A stretch of DNA of 31,509 nucleotides from a virus (IMGVR_UViG_3300031607_000012:1-31509); one strand, 5' to 3'; positions 21,592 through 29,091 are shown, numbered from the stretch's first letter. The notes: a model not told the origin generated them from the letters alone. Made by a program: numbers and translations.

Positions 21592-22038
21592 TTACCCCAA
21601 TAGTGGTGAACTTGTTAAGTCAAACTCAAAAACACGCCCAACCTCTTTTGACGGGCCTAAGTTCCTGAATAATTGCCGGAAAGGCCGTGGCTTGCGGTTG
21701 GAGTCAACAGTCAACAGTCTATGACATTTATTAGCAGTAGCAAGCGTCACAATGGCTTCGATCATGTTTTCACGGGCTTTCGGGGCTTTTTGGGAATAGA
21801 AATGCTGCACAGTTGCCACCCCCTTTCCACTAAACGCCAGCACAGCCAGCACCTTGAACTGTTCATCTTCCCGGGTTACCAGCACGGCTGCGTTCGGCAG
21901 GGCCACTGCGTCGCGCACAGACTCGGCCCCTTGCTCGCCGGGACTAAACGCATGGTGCTCATACGCGCGCGTGACCAGCTCCTGTATAGCCGGGTTTTCC
22001 AGCGCTTTTGTGGTGGTCACTCGTAGTGTTTTGATCAT
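21592..22038 (-). CDS. GNAT-like protein in the virion operon
   Basis: A 148-aa protein with a probable acetyltransferase (GNAT)-like layout. A first helix (ENPAIQELVTRAYEHH) is followed by strands around AAVLVTRED and FKVLAVLAFSG, then the strand VATVQHFYSQ leading to a helix KARENMIEAIVTLATANKC, and RLLTVDSN with a late FRNLGPSKEVGRVFEF. The R/Q-x-x-G-x-G/A acetyl-CoA loop is not clear, so enzyme activity is uncertain. GNAT-like proteins of unknown role occur among internal-protein genes of podoviruses. It may have a structural or host-modifying function. The start has only a weak ribosome-binding site. Confidence 0.55.
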   Translation of the reverse strand: MIKTLRVTTTKALENPAIQELVTRAYEHHAFSPGEQGAESVRDAVALPNAAVLVTREDEQFKVLAVLAFSGKGVATVQHFYSQKAPKARENMIEAIVTLATANKCHRLLTVDSNRKPRPFRQLFRNLGPSKEVGRVFEFDLTSSPLLG

Positions 22039-22073
22039 AGATAAAATGCCATCTGCCCATTTATAAAAGATAG

Positions 22074-23042
22074 TTAAACCGTTCTTTTTTCCGACTTAAT
22101 GACATGAACATACGGGGAAACTACTTCCGATACAGCCAAGTAGAGACCGTTAGGGCTAAAGTCAACACTAGTACCAAAGTAACCTAACTCTATAGTGTCC
22201 GCCACGAGAGACCAGTCAGAGGTATCTATAACACTAAAATAAGGAGTTTCTTCATGTGCAACAGCCAAATAGCTACCATCTGTGCTGAAATCCACATCCC
22301 TTATAGCTTCCTCTATAAGGGAAATACTAGCTATGTTCGTCCAGCCGGTTGTTTCAAGGACAGATATGTAGGGAGAAACAGAGTTAGTAACTACCAGCTT
22401 AGACCCATCTGGACTAAATTGCACAGCGGTGACAAAATCGGAAAAGTTAGGTATTCCCGCTAATTCTGACCAGTCAGTTGTATCTATTACTTTTAGATAA
22501 TAAGGTCCAAACCCAGCACTAAACGCCAAAAGAGTGCCTGCCGGGTTGAAACACACGTCACGGCATACTTCTGTAGCTGTGGCCGTATTTGAAAGTATTG
22601 ACCAGTCAGAGGTATCAAGTATAAATAAGGCGTTCTGATAAGCTACAGCGTGACCAAAAGCCAAATAATCTCCGTTGGGACTAAAATCTACAGCGTACGC
22701 CGCCGAAGTTCCTGAGATAGCAGGAGTAGTAATTTTAGACCAGTCAGAAGTATCATAAACTAATAAGTACGGGTATGAAGACCCAGCAAGCGCCATCATT
22801 GTGCCGTCTGGACTAAAAGATATATCTATTATACCTACACCAATGTAAAGGCTATCTACTACTAAACTCCAGTCGCTGGTGTCTATCACATTCAGAGTAC
22901 CATTAGAACCAGTCGCTAACAGAGTTGAATCATGGTTAAATTCAGCGCAAAAAGCGGCTTCTCCTACATTTGTTAGCCCTTGAACTAAGCCCCACGCACT
23001 ACCAGTCGCCACCCGAAGCATTTTGTTCATTAAAAAACTCAC
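22074..23042 (-). CDS. Seven-bladed WD40/YncE-like beta-propeller virion protein
   Basis: A 322-aa protein made almost wholly of seven repeats of about 43-46 residues. Each blade has a (V/A/S).FSPDG..LA strand pair and ends at (V/I)DTSDWS: DTSDW at residues 54, 97 and 143, DTTDW at 187, ETTGW at 230, DTSDW at 273, with W17 in the first blade. This is a WD40/lactonase-like propeller without visible catalytic residues, so binding is the likely role. Lying among tail genes, it may be an adhesin or tail decoration. The gene is more A/T-rich than its surroundings (22801-22860 has 22 G+C of 60, against 35 of 60 at 23281-23340), hinting at later acquisition. The start is GTG 23042 with AGGTGAT upstream; ATG 23030 is an alternative. 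Confidence 0.8.
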   Translation of the reverse strand: MSFLMNKMLRVATGSAWGLVQGLTNVGEAAFCAEFNHDSTLLATGSNGTLNVIDTSDWSLVVDSLYIGVGIIDISFSPDGTMMALAGSSYPYLLVYDTSDWSKITTPAISGTSAAYAVDFSPNGDYLAFGHAVAYQNALFILDTSDWSILSNTATATEVCRDVCFNPAGTLLAFSAGFGPYYLKVIDTTDWSELAGIPNFSDFVTAVQFSPDGSKLVVTNSVSPYISVLETTGWTNIASISLIEEAIRDVDFSTDGSYLAVAHEETPYFSVIDTSDWSLVADTIELGYFGTSVDFSPNGLYLAVSEVVSPYVHVIKSEKRTV

Positions 23043-23356
23043 GATGGATCACCTACGACTGCGCCGTACAGCGTGCTGCCAACTTTGAACAGCTCGACAA
23101 TAGACTCCCCGGTGGCCAGTGTAGGTGCGTCCCCGCCGACCCACAGTATCGTGGGCCAGGTCACTGCATAGCCCGCTGACGTTATAATCAGTGTCACGCT
23201 GTGCCCAGACGTAAAGCTCTCAGTGACTGTGCGGTTAGCACCCAAGGTCCAGGTCTGGATGCCCCCGTTTGCTGGGTCTAGGTCCACACTGGCCCCGTCT
23301 GTAATGGCGAATACAATTTCTGGTTCGCCCCGTCGCGCTAATAGATATTCAGCCAT
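23039..23356 (-). CDS. Small beta-rich tail-associated protein
   Basis: A 105-aa protein predicted to be mostly beta strand. Segments such as GGIQTWTLGANRTVTESF, HSVTLIITSAGYAVTWP and ILWVGGDAPTLATGESIVEL match a domain found in phage tail fibre and virion proteins (the WP.I.W.GG..P.L pattern followed by a short strand and YG). A structural, receptor-contacting or trimer-forming role is likely. It overlaps the 132-aa gene by 8 bp upstream and the propeller gene by 4 bp downstream, so the propeller is translationally coupled to it. Confidence 0.7.
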   Translation of the reverse strand: MAEYLLARRGEPEIVFAITDGASVDLDPANGGIQTWTLGANRTVTESFTSGHSVTLIITSAGYAVTWPTILWVGGDAPTLATGESIVELFKVGSTLYGAVVGDPS

Positions 23357-23747
23357 ACTGTGTGACCTCGGTGTAATAGCCGACAGTGCCGCGTCGCTCT
23401 ACCAGGCCCTGTTGGAAAAATAGTTGATAAATCTCGTTTTTGTAGTTTACACGGGTTCGCTCCGGGGCCAAAACTGGGCGAGAATTGACCCGGTTCCGAC
23501 TCACTTCAAACCCCAGCCTGCCGTCTCGCACGAACAACGTCACCACCCCGTTCTTACTGGGCATCGTAGGGCCGTAGTACGCCTGGTATGTATCACCACT
23601 AAACCCGGCTGGCAGGGGTGACACAATGCGCAGGTGTTCGTCAGCAGGGGCGCACATTAACGCCCAGACTTCCCCTGTACCCCGATCAGTCAACGCCATA
23701 GGGCGAAAACGTGGGGGTATGCGGGGTAGCATTTTTGTCCGTTTCAT
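23349..23747 (-). CDS. Hypothetical tail-region protein (132 aa)
   Basis: Not recognised. A basic N-terminus (MKRTKMLPRIPPRFRPM) precedes alternating strands (EVWALMCAPADEHLRIV; GVVTLFVRDGRLGFEV) and a C-terminal segment rich in Tyr (YKNEIYQLFF; GYYTEV). Probably a minor virion or tail-fibre-associated protein, from its position between small tail genes. It overlaps both neighbours (4 and 8 bp). Confidence 0.65.
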   Translation of the reverse strand: MKRTKMLPRIPPRFRPMALTDRGTGEVWALMCAPADEHLRIVSPLPAGFSGDTYQAYYGPTMPSKNGVVTLFVRDGRLGFEVSRNRVNSRPVLAPERTRVNYKNEIYQLFFQQGLVERRGTVGYYTEVTQYG

Positions 23748-24058
23748 CCGAGATTCACCCAGTTTGTCCCATCCGAGCCCCGGAACTTCTGCCCGGTGCT
23801 GCCATCGCTGACATAGATTATAGCGCCTTCATGGTCTGACGCCGCTGGTAAGGCTGCTATGACGACGCTCTGCAAAGGCAAGGGGGCTTTCATCGCCACG
23901 TCGCCATCTGTGTTCAACGAGCTGTTGATGCGGTATCCGTACTGCTGGAATAAGCGAATCAGCTGCCTGATCAGCTCGCTGCCCCATATCTGCAGGCCAC
24001 GAACGTCGTAGTTTTTGGGTGCAGGGAGCGCGGGGCGCTCTTCAACTGGTGCTGGCAT
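23744..24058 (-). CDS. Small tail-region protein (104 aa)
   Basis: Function unknown. I choose ATG 24058 (MPAPVEERPALPAPKNYDV), because the longer frame upstream reads as the other frame of the preceding gene. A helical part (IWGSELIRQLIRLFQQYGY) is followed by a C-terminal beta part: PLQSVVIAALPAASDHEGAI, then IYVSDGSTGQ and FRGSDGTNW. That last pattern (G.I.YVSDG..G....GSDGTNW) is common at the ends of phage tail-fibre and head-fibre proteins. A role in fibre attachment is plausible. It overlaps the 68-aa gene by 17 bp. Confidence 0.65.
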   Translation of the reverse strand: MPAPVEERPALPAPKNYDVRGLQIWGSELIRQLIRLFQQYGYRINSSLNTDGDVAMKAPLPLQSVVIAALPAASDHEGAIIYVSDGSTGQKFRGSDGTNWVNLG

Positions 24059-24248
24059 TCTCACACTCACAAGGCTGTTGCAACTGGGCCAACGTGCCCC
24101 GACGCATCTTATGGCAGTGTTGGCACGTTGTGTGCAGGTCATTTTGGGTAGCGAAGTTGGCGTCATAGACAGCCTTGGCCTTAGCGCTATCAGCACCTGC
24201 CTTGCGCTTCAACGCAGCGTCGATTGCTTCCCGACTAAAATCAGTCAT
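24042..24248 (-). CDS. Small Cys-rich zinc-finger-like protein
   Basis: A 68-aa protein with a helical N-terminal half (FSREAIDAALKRKAG, AKAKAVYDANFA) and a Cys cluster (TTCQHCHKM ... QQPCECE). The Cys and His residues in this small area could bind zinc. The start overlaps the 615-aa tail gene stop (ATGA), indicating coupled translation. The role is unknown, and a metal-binding accessory protein inside a tail operon is uncommon. Confidence 0.6.
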   Translation of the reverse strand: MTDFSREAIDAALKRKAGADSAKAKAVYDANFATQNDLHTTCQHCHKMRRGTLAQLQQPCECENASTS

Positions 24249-26092
24249 CGTTCGCTCCCCGGTATAACTTCCATATCGTAGCCAGTCAGTGTCCAGGCGT
24301 GGCCAATGCCCTCGGTCTCGAACTCTACCTCAACGTAGCGAGCTGACACACGGGGCGACACAAAGTGCCTACTGGTGTTCTGCTGCAAACTGTACTCCTG
24401 CGTCTTCTCCAACACCATAGCACCTGCTGGCTGGTCCGTGGTGCGTATGTTGACCGTCAGGGTATAGTTGGCAGCGGCTTCGGTCTCAGTCATCGGGTAG
24501 ATGCGCTGTATTACGCCCTTGCGCTTTGTGTCGCCCAGGGGGCGGCGCCCGAACTTGGCGTAGCTGCGCATGGCCACTCCATTCTTGCTGTCTGTGGTAC
24601 CCATAGCGAAAATGTCGCCCGTCTCCGTACCAAACAGGTTGAATGGAAACGACGCCAGAAAGAAGCGCTCGTCCCACCGGTAAGTTTGGTCGGCCCACGT
24701 ATTAAGAATGTCGCTGAACCGTAAGGTCTGAACACGCTCGTAAAGCCCCATGGCTGTCGCTGGTAACTCCCGGCGGGTGTAAGGCGTGGGAGCGCGCCCA
24801 ATATCTTCCAGGTAGTGCTCAACGTAGGCCTGTTCCGGTGGGCCCGTCTCAGGGCTCGCGTCGGTGTTTTGCGGGACAACCCAAAGCAGCTCCCCATTTT
24901 TTTCATCGAAATGTGACAGGAGGCGTTTAAAGCGCTTGGGTGATACCTTTCTGAGTGTGTCAAACCAAACGTGGTTGTTGGATTGAATCAGATTAACCCC
25001 ATCGAAGCTGTATTGGGCGTCTGGACCCAAGAACCGGTGATAGTCACCGTAGTCAGCAATGGCGCGGCCGTTACGCGGTCCTACTCTATCCACAATGGTT
25101 CGGAACACATACATCAATGGAGGTCCGACAAACTGCGCCAGCGTGATTGACCGTTCAGCATAAAACACCAGGTTGTCACCCAAGAGAAACGCTGCGCTCA
25201 ACGGGTCGGCGCCGCTGTGGATGATGAACTCTGACGCCTCCAGGGTTGCCACGTCTTCCGGACGCCCAATGGCGGAAGTACGGGCGCTGAAAGGCCGGTT
25301 GTCACCACTGACATTGATGTTTATATAGATCATCGTGTTTTTGTAGACCGCGAGCGATCGGGCTGTTTCGAGCCCTCCCAAGTCAGGGCGGTACATTTGG
25401 TCATCAGTGCCGTTCCAGGCCAGCACAGAATCCACCCCGTTGGTGCCGTACCAGCGGTCACCATCGACCCCTACTGTCAGGTTCTGTGCTGAATAAAACA
25501 GGGCGGTTTCGTAGTAGTCTTCGACTGTTCCCGTCTGCGCTTGCCGCAGGGTGTAGCCCAGCCCGGACGCTGTAACGCCTGTATAGTTCGGGGTGACCTG
25601 GATAACGTCACCCGCTACCTCAGTTACCTCGTACCAGTCTTCCGTCGGGTCCACCTGCCCAGTTGCACCAACGTGAATGAAGTCACCTATTTTGGCGTTA
25701 TCCGCCCAGCTGGTGCCAGTCCCCGTCATTTCCGGGTCGCCATTGGTTACAGCGACTGTACCCGTCTCGTAGCGCGGGGTCAGATAACTTAACGTGGCGG
25801 GGCCTTCATTGAACAAAAAAACGTCGGTCGTGTTGCCAAATACAGTAGCCTGGCCCCCATCCCGCAGAAAGAAACTTTCGATCAGCGTGACGGGTTTGTT
25901 GTCCAGGTTAAGCGGGTCGACCGCGTCTTCTGGGAACGGCCCCCAGCCAACGTTGTCGCGGATTATTTTGCGTTCTTTGATACGCATATTCAGGCAGTCA
26001 CGCAGGCCGCGCTTGGGTACTTCCAAAGAAGGTATCCCCAAGTAAAGGCCCAAATTGGGGCTGTTGACCAACAAGCTTTTTTGACTCGCCAT
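24245..26092 (-). CDS. Tail structural protein (tail nozzle/stabilisation-like)
   Basis: A 615-aa, beta-rich structural protein. The N-terminal region (GLYLGIPSLEVPKRGLRDCL followed by NMRIKERKIIRDNVGWGPF) and regular strands with Trp/Tyr-rich turns resemble the large tail proteins that follow the adaptor in podoviruses with a short tail. I choose ATG 26092 (MASQKSLL), because AGGGG lies about 10 nt upstream and the longer frame would overlap the fibre gene. Residues about 110-180 (GTVAVTNGDPEMTGTGTSWA and on) resemble an inserted beta domain. No enzymatic motif is visible. It probably makes the tail tube or nozzle between adaptor and fibre. The exact homologue is not recognised. Confidence 0.7.
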   Translation of the reverse strand: MASQKSLLVNSPNLGLYLGIPSLEVPKRGLRDCLNMRIKERKIIRDNVGWGPFPEDAVDPLNLDNKPVTLIESFFLRDGGQATVFGNTTDVFLFNEGPATLSYLTPRYETGTVAVTNGDPEMTGTGTSWADNAKIGDFIHVGATGQVDPTEDWYEVTEVAGDVIQVTPNYTGVTASGLGYTLRQAQTGTVEDYYETALFYSAQNLTVGVDGDRWYGTNGVDSVLAWNGTDDQMYRPDLGGLETARSLAVYKNTMIYININVSGDNRPFSARTSAIGRPEDVATLEASEFIIHSGADPLSAAFLLGDNLVFYAERSITLAQFVGPPLMYVFRTIVDRVGPRNGRAIADYGDYHRFLGPDAQYSFDGVNLIQSNNHVWFDTLRKVSPKRFKRLLSHFDEKNGELLWVVPQNTDASPETGPPEQAYVEHYLEDIGRAPTPYTRRELPATAMGLYERVQTLRFSDILNTWADQTYRWDERFFLASFPFNLFGTETGDIFAMGTTDSKNGVAMRSYAKFGRRPLGDTKRKGVIQRIYPMTETEAAANYTLTVNIRTTDQPAGAMVLEKTQEYSLQQNTSRHFVSPRVSARYVEVEFETEGIGHAWTLTGYDMEVIPGSER

Positions 26093-26126
26093 GGTTGTTA
26101 AACCCCTAGCCAGACGGACGTATACT

Positions 26127-27119
26127 TCATACTGTAAACTCCGCGTCACCGCCCAGGGTCCATGAAGATACATTTAGAGTATCACCAGTATCTTGGCCAG
26201 TATCCCCTGATATTTGTAAAACATCCCCAATAGAGACTGAAATAGATTGTGTGTCAGTCACTGCGCCAGTGACGTCGCTCACTGAAAATAAGATTGCCAA
26301 AACATTATTTTTAAACACTGATACAGTTGCATTGTCTGAGCTTGCAGATATTACCGATCTGACCGTTCCAGACGCTGTGATAATAACGCTTGGCCCAAAT
26401 TCAGTCCTGTCTGGGATCACCTTTAATACATCGTTACTGGCGTTATTGCCCTGCATTCTAGGTGCCACCCACCTAACAGTAGAAGACGCAGTAACTGTTT
26501 TACTTCCTATCCTAGCTGAAACCCAAGCATCTTCAGCAGCCCCTGTTTGAAACTTTTCAGCTCCTAGAGTACCAGTAGCTACTTTATCATTAGTTACAGC
26601 ATTATCGGCTACTTTATCATTAGTTACCGAGTTATCGGCCAGTTTGGCCGTTGTCACGAAACCATCCGCCATCTTGCCCCGGCCCGCCGCGTCCGCTGAT
26701 AGGAGGGCAGCCGCTAGTTTGGCCGTTGTAATGTAACCATCCGCCATCTTGGCGCGACCTGTGGCGTCAGCACTGAGTATGCCGTCCACGAGATTAGCGG
26801 TAAGCAAAACTATACCGGTAAAAGACACTACACCTGCGTTGGTCAGCTTAGTTTCGTTCCCGGCTGGGTCTTGGTAGAACAGCTCAATAACGCCCGAACC
26901 CACGTCTTTGGTGTAGAAGTGACCTTGGCCCGCTACCGCTGTTGGGGTAGTCTGAGCGAGTAGCTTCACGACTTCATGCTTGCCTATATCGCTATCGTCA
27001 GTCGCCCTATGATCGACACCAAAGTTCGTGACTACCGCAGCCCGCGCCGCCCGCGCGTTCTGCGGGTATTGCGAAACAATGTCGCCGTCTTCCGGGTTAC
27101 TTACGTCCCAATCAGCCAT
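26127..27119 (-). CDS. Tail fibre with repeated shaft and distinct tip domain
   Basis: A 330-aa probable receptor-binding fibre. Residues 1-95 are an N-terminal attachment region. The shaft follows, with SADATGRAKMADGYITTAKL (116-135) nearly repeated at 141-160, then ADNSVTNDKV and ADNAVTNDKV (161-180), patterns typical of collagen-like or beta-helical fibre shafts. Residues 195-330 are a Ser/Thr/Val-rich beta tip with no resemblance to the base. The composition changes sharply: 26281-26340 (tip) has 18 G+C of 60, while 27001-27060 (base) has 40 of 60. This suggests the tip was exchanged with another source. Host-range variation is the expected consequence. The stop is 34 bp before the next start. 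Confidence 0.78.
   Translation of the reverse strand: MADWDVSNPEDGDIVSQYPQNARAARAAVVTNFGVDHRATDDSDIGKHEVVKLLAQTTPTAVAGQGHFYTKDVGSGVIELFYQDPAGNETKLTNAGVVSFTGIVLLTANLVDGILSADATGRAKMADGYITTAKLAAALLSADAAGRGKMADGFVTTAKLADNSVTNDKVADNAVTNDKVATGTLGAEKFQTGAAEDAWVSARIGSKTVTASSTVRWVAPRMQGNNASNDVLKVIPDRTEFGPSVIITASGTVRSVISASSDNATVSVFKNNVLAILFSVSDVTGAVTDTQSISVSIGDVLQISGDTGQDTGDTLNVSSWTLGGDAEFTV
26579..26638 (-). repeat. Tandem 30-bp repeat in the fibre shaft
   Basis: The blocks 26579-26608 and 26609-26638 differ at 3 of 30 bases and encode the two ADN(S/A)VTNDKV units. Exactly 30 bp, so copies can change in number without a frameshift. It lies at the boundary between the G/C-rich base and the A/T-rich tip. 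Confidence 0.9.
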
Positions 27120-27120
27120 G

Positions 27121-27810
27121 TTATCTCCTAATGCCCCGGGCGGGGCCGTATACGGCGCGACGTGGGGCCAAGGTTAGCCGACGGGTCGCTTTGGATTTTT
27201 TGTCTTGCTTCACGCCCAGCTGGAACTGGGTCTCGGCACGAGTTAACAGGTTGCTGGCGGTCACCGAGTCGCGGTTCATCAAACAGGCTTCCCCAGCGGC
27301 TGCGTAGGTGACGTACCAGCGCATGTTATTGGTCATCCAGTTGGTGTCAGTGTCGAGTGAAAGCGCTGCTGAAAAGGCGTAGTACGGCACATAAATTCGA
27401 TACTCACCATCTGTATAGTCAGAGTCGCCATCGGGCAACGGGTAGACCGAAAAATTGGTTTGGTCTTCAAACAGAAACTCGGGGTCACCGTCGTCGTCCG
27501 TGTCATTGTTATACCGGCGTATCATTTCCGACGCGCTGGGCGCCCACTCAAATTCGCGGGTCGTTCCGTCGTCCAGCAAAACATAGGGGTCAGTCAGGCG
27601 GGCTTTCCAAAGAGGGGGCACCGTGTCGACGATGCGCGTGTCTACTGTTGTTACCAGCGCTACTTCCGCTTCCATGTAACGAAAGTTATGCCGAACTTCC
27701 GCGTCACGAATAGCTTTGACGATGAAGTCAGGAACAAGCGCGTCTGTCTCGGCGGGTAGGTCGAGCGTGAAGTTTCGCACGTCTGTCTGTAGTACGGAAA
27801 AAGCTGTCAT
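27121..27810 (-). CDS. Head-tail adaptor-like protein
   Basis: A 229-aa protein, probably the adaptor or head completion protein beneath the portal. It has helical N- and C-terminal parts (VPDFIVKAIRDAEVRHNFRY; NMRWYVTYAAAGEACLMNRD) around an acidic beta domain (YVLLDDGTTREFEWAPSASE ... NFSVYPLPDGD). F.VYP.P followed by a Y.I.VPYY strand is a pattern I recognise from podoviral adaptor-type proteins. The order capsid, small head proteins, adaptor, fibre, tail protein also supports the call. It is preceded by a strong terminator-like hairpin ending 13 bp before its start. Confidence 0.65.
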   Translation of the reverse strand: MTAFSVLQTDVRNFTLDLPAETDALVPDFIVKAIRDAEVRHNFRYMEAEVALVTTVDTRIVDTVPPLWKARLTDPYVLLDDGTTREFEWAPSASEMIRRYNNDTDDDGDPEFLFEDQTNFSVYPLPDGDSDYTDGEYRIYVPYYAFSAALSLDTDTNWMTNNMRWYVTYAAAGEACLMNRDSVTASNLLTRAETQFQLGVKQDKKSKATRRLTLAPRRAVYGPARGIRR

Positions 27811-27822
27811 ACGATCCCCATT

Positions 27823-27854
27823 AAAAAAGCGGGCGGGTTTAACCCCTACCCGCT
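27823..27854 (-). terminator. Intrinsic terminator inside the late operon
   Basis: Read on the - strand, AGCGGGTAGGGGTTAAACCC is followed by GCCCGCT and a run of six T residues. The G/C stem closes around a GTTAAA loop, and the T-run ends at 27823. This is the clearest factor-independent terminator in the window. It lies after the head genes and 13 bp before the adaptor start, so head and tail genes may be expressed at different levels. Confidence 0.8.
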
Positions 27855-27875
27855 TTCCATATCATAGCTCGTTTA

Positions 27876-27941
27876 CTACGACTTGTCAGGCTTGCCCGGT
27901 TTATGGGGCTTCGGCTGTCGCCGTTGCCTGCGTTTAGCCAT
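27876..27941 (-). CDS. Possible 21-aa basic peptide
   Basis: A short frame on the - strand from ATG 27941 to TAG 27876, beginning MAKRRQRRQPKPHKPGKPDK. It is preceded by GGAAGACGAAG at usual ribosome-binding distance and overlaps the end of the 137-aa gene. The composition is extremely basic and Pro-rich. It fills the space between that gene and the terminator. Too short to be certain; it could be a DNA-condensing or regulatory peptide, or chance. Confidence 0.35.
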   Translation of the reverse strand: MAKRRQRRQPKPHKPGKPDKS

Positions 27942-28347
27942 CTTCGTCTTCCGAGTCCGTCATTTCTTTGAGGAGCTTTTCCGCCTCGGCTTTGGTCATA
28001 TCGTTTTTAGTGACGCGTTGCTCACCATCATAGATTGCCCACTTGCCACGCCCCTCGCTCTTCGCTACCAAACCATCGCTGTCTGCGTCGGCCAAGTTTT
28101 TCAGGTCTGCTTCCTTCAAGGCGTACTCTTCTTCAATCTCAGCGCGCGCCTTGTCCATTTTCTCTTTCATGGACCGCTGTTTACTCAGCAGTTCGGTATC
28201 GAACCCCGCCACGTTTGCAATGGCGGGCTTGGTCTCGTTACCGTTCTCATCCAGATAAACTCCGGGCAAGTCCTTGTACATGAAAACTCGAAAGCCCGCC
28301 GGATGGGTGCGTATAGTGACCCCACGGTCACGGTCGATTGCGCTCAT
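27934..28347 (-). CDS. Hypothetical head-region protein (137 aa)
   Basis: Function unknown. The N-terminal half looks like a small beta fold (GVTIRTHPAGFRVFMYKDLP, GVYLDENGNETKP). A long charged helix follows (TELLSKQRSMKEKMDKARAE, then IEEEYALKEADLKNL). The C-terminus is strongly acidic (EMTDSEDEDG). Its place between a small head protein and the adaptor suggests a head-associated or assembly role. Residues VAKSEGRGKWAIYDGEQ form a further beta-like motif. Confidence 0.65.
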   Translation of the reverse strand: MSAIDRDRGVTIRTHPAGFRVFMYKDLPGVYLDENGNETKPAIANVAGFDTELLSKQRSMKEKMDKARAEIEEEYALKEADLKNLADADSDGLVAKSEGRGKWAIYDGEQRVTKNDMTKAEAEKLLKEMTDSEDEDG

Positions 28348-28350
28348 ACG

Positions 28351-28653
28351 TTATTGTCTCCGGCGTCCGATAATGTCGTAGCTTACAGTATCTGTACTGT
28401 CGCTCGCGGTTAAGGTTGTTGTGCTCGCGTTCGTGGGCTCCCAGGCAAAAATGTTAACAACGCCAGCGCCCACTGTATAAGTGAGCACCGAAGCTGTCGG
28501 CACTGTTCCGCCTTTCAGGGTCAAACTGACGGAATCAACACTGGCGAAGGGTACGGATACCACAGTGGGGTTGGCGCCATCCAGCGCCACCTCACCAGAC
28601 AAAACCTCTTTGCCCGTCCGTACTGCTTCACCTAAAGCTCCGTAAAGGCTCAT
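28351..28653 (-). CDS. Small head-associated protein (100 aa)
   Basis: A 100-aa beta-rich protein (VVSVPFASVDSVSLTLKGGT; VVNIFAWEPTNASTTTL) with the Thr/Ser/Val-rich composition of small phage capsid proteins. The pattern of Val/Ser strands around F.S...V.L..GG resembles structural subunits placed downstream of the coat gene. It lies 3 bp from the 144-aa protein gene. No enzymatic features. A decoration or head-completion role is possible. Confidence 0.6.
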   Translation of the reverse strand: MSLYGALGEAVRTGKEVLSGEVALDGANPTVVSVPFASVDSVSLTLKGGTVPTASVLTYTVGAGVVNIFAWEPTNASTTTLTASDSTDTVSYDIIGRRRQ

Positions 28654-28656
28654 GGC

Positions 28657-29091
28657 TTAGACCTCCGTACTGTTGGCCAGCAGGCTGTCATAACCGGTTT
28701 GCATCGGCAGCTTCTGGTACTCAATGAACACCACACCGTCACCTGCTGACGCAGCCGTAGTGACCTGGAAAATGATCTGGTCACCGGGCTTAACAACAGT
28801 CCGGCTGGTCAGGTCATTATAGGCCATCATGCCGTTAGCGAAATCAGCGTCGTTACCCAGGTCGATAACCCCTGCGTCACTATCACCCCGGGTGAATGTG
28901 CCATCCCCGTCGGAGCTGTTGATGTCGGCGGCGATCACAGCATCTGTGGAGCCGTCGTAGGTGGTGGTGCCAACTACGCCCACACGGATGAGCAACATAG
29001 GCGTTACTACCGTGTAAGTGTACTTGTCGCCGGTAGAGTCAATGGCAACTACGCCACTCTCCACCGTCTGATAAACACGATCATCGCTCAT
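28657..29091 (-). CDS. Head decoration-like protein (144 aa)
   Basis: A 144-aa beta-rich, acidic protein immediately downstream of the coat gene. The start has AAGGAG 8 nt upstream. Segments such as YTVVTPMLLIRVGVVGTTTY and VVKPGDQIIFQVTTAASAGD alternate short strands and Gly/Asp turns. The small size, composition and position after the major capsid gene suggest decoration or head-stabilising function, but no specific family is recognised. Confidence 0.65.
   Translation of the reverse strand: MSDDRVYQTVESGVVAIDSTGDKYTYTVVTPMLLIRVGVVGTTTYDGSTDAVIAADINSSDGDGTFTRGDSDAGVIDLGNDADFANGMMAYNDLTSRTVVKPGDQIIFQVTTAASAGDGVVFIEYQKLPMQTGYDSLLANSTEV

Noticed and set aside
22074-27119. Diversity-generating retroelement acting on fibre or propeller
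   Set aside because: No reverse transcriptase and no template/variable repeat pair with adenine-specific changes was seen; repeats in both genes are ordinary internal protein repeats.
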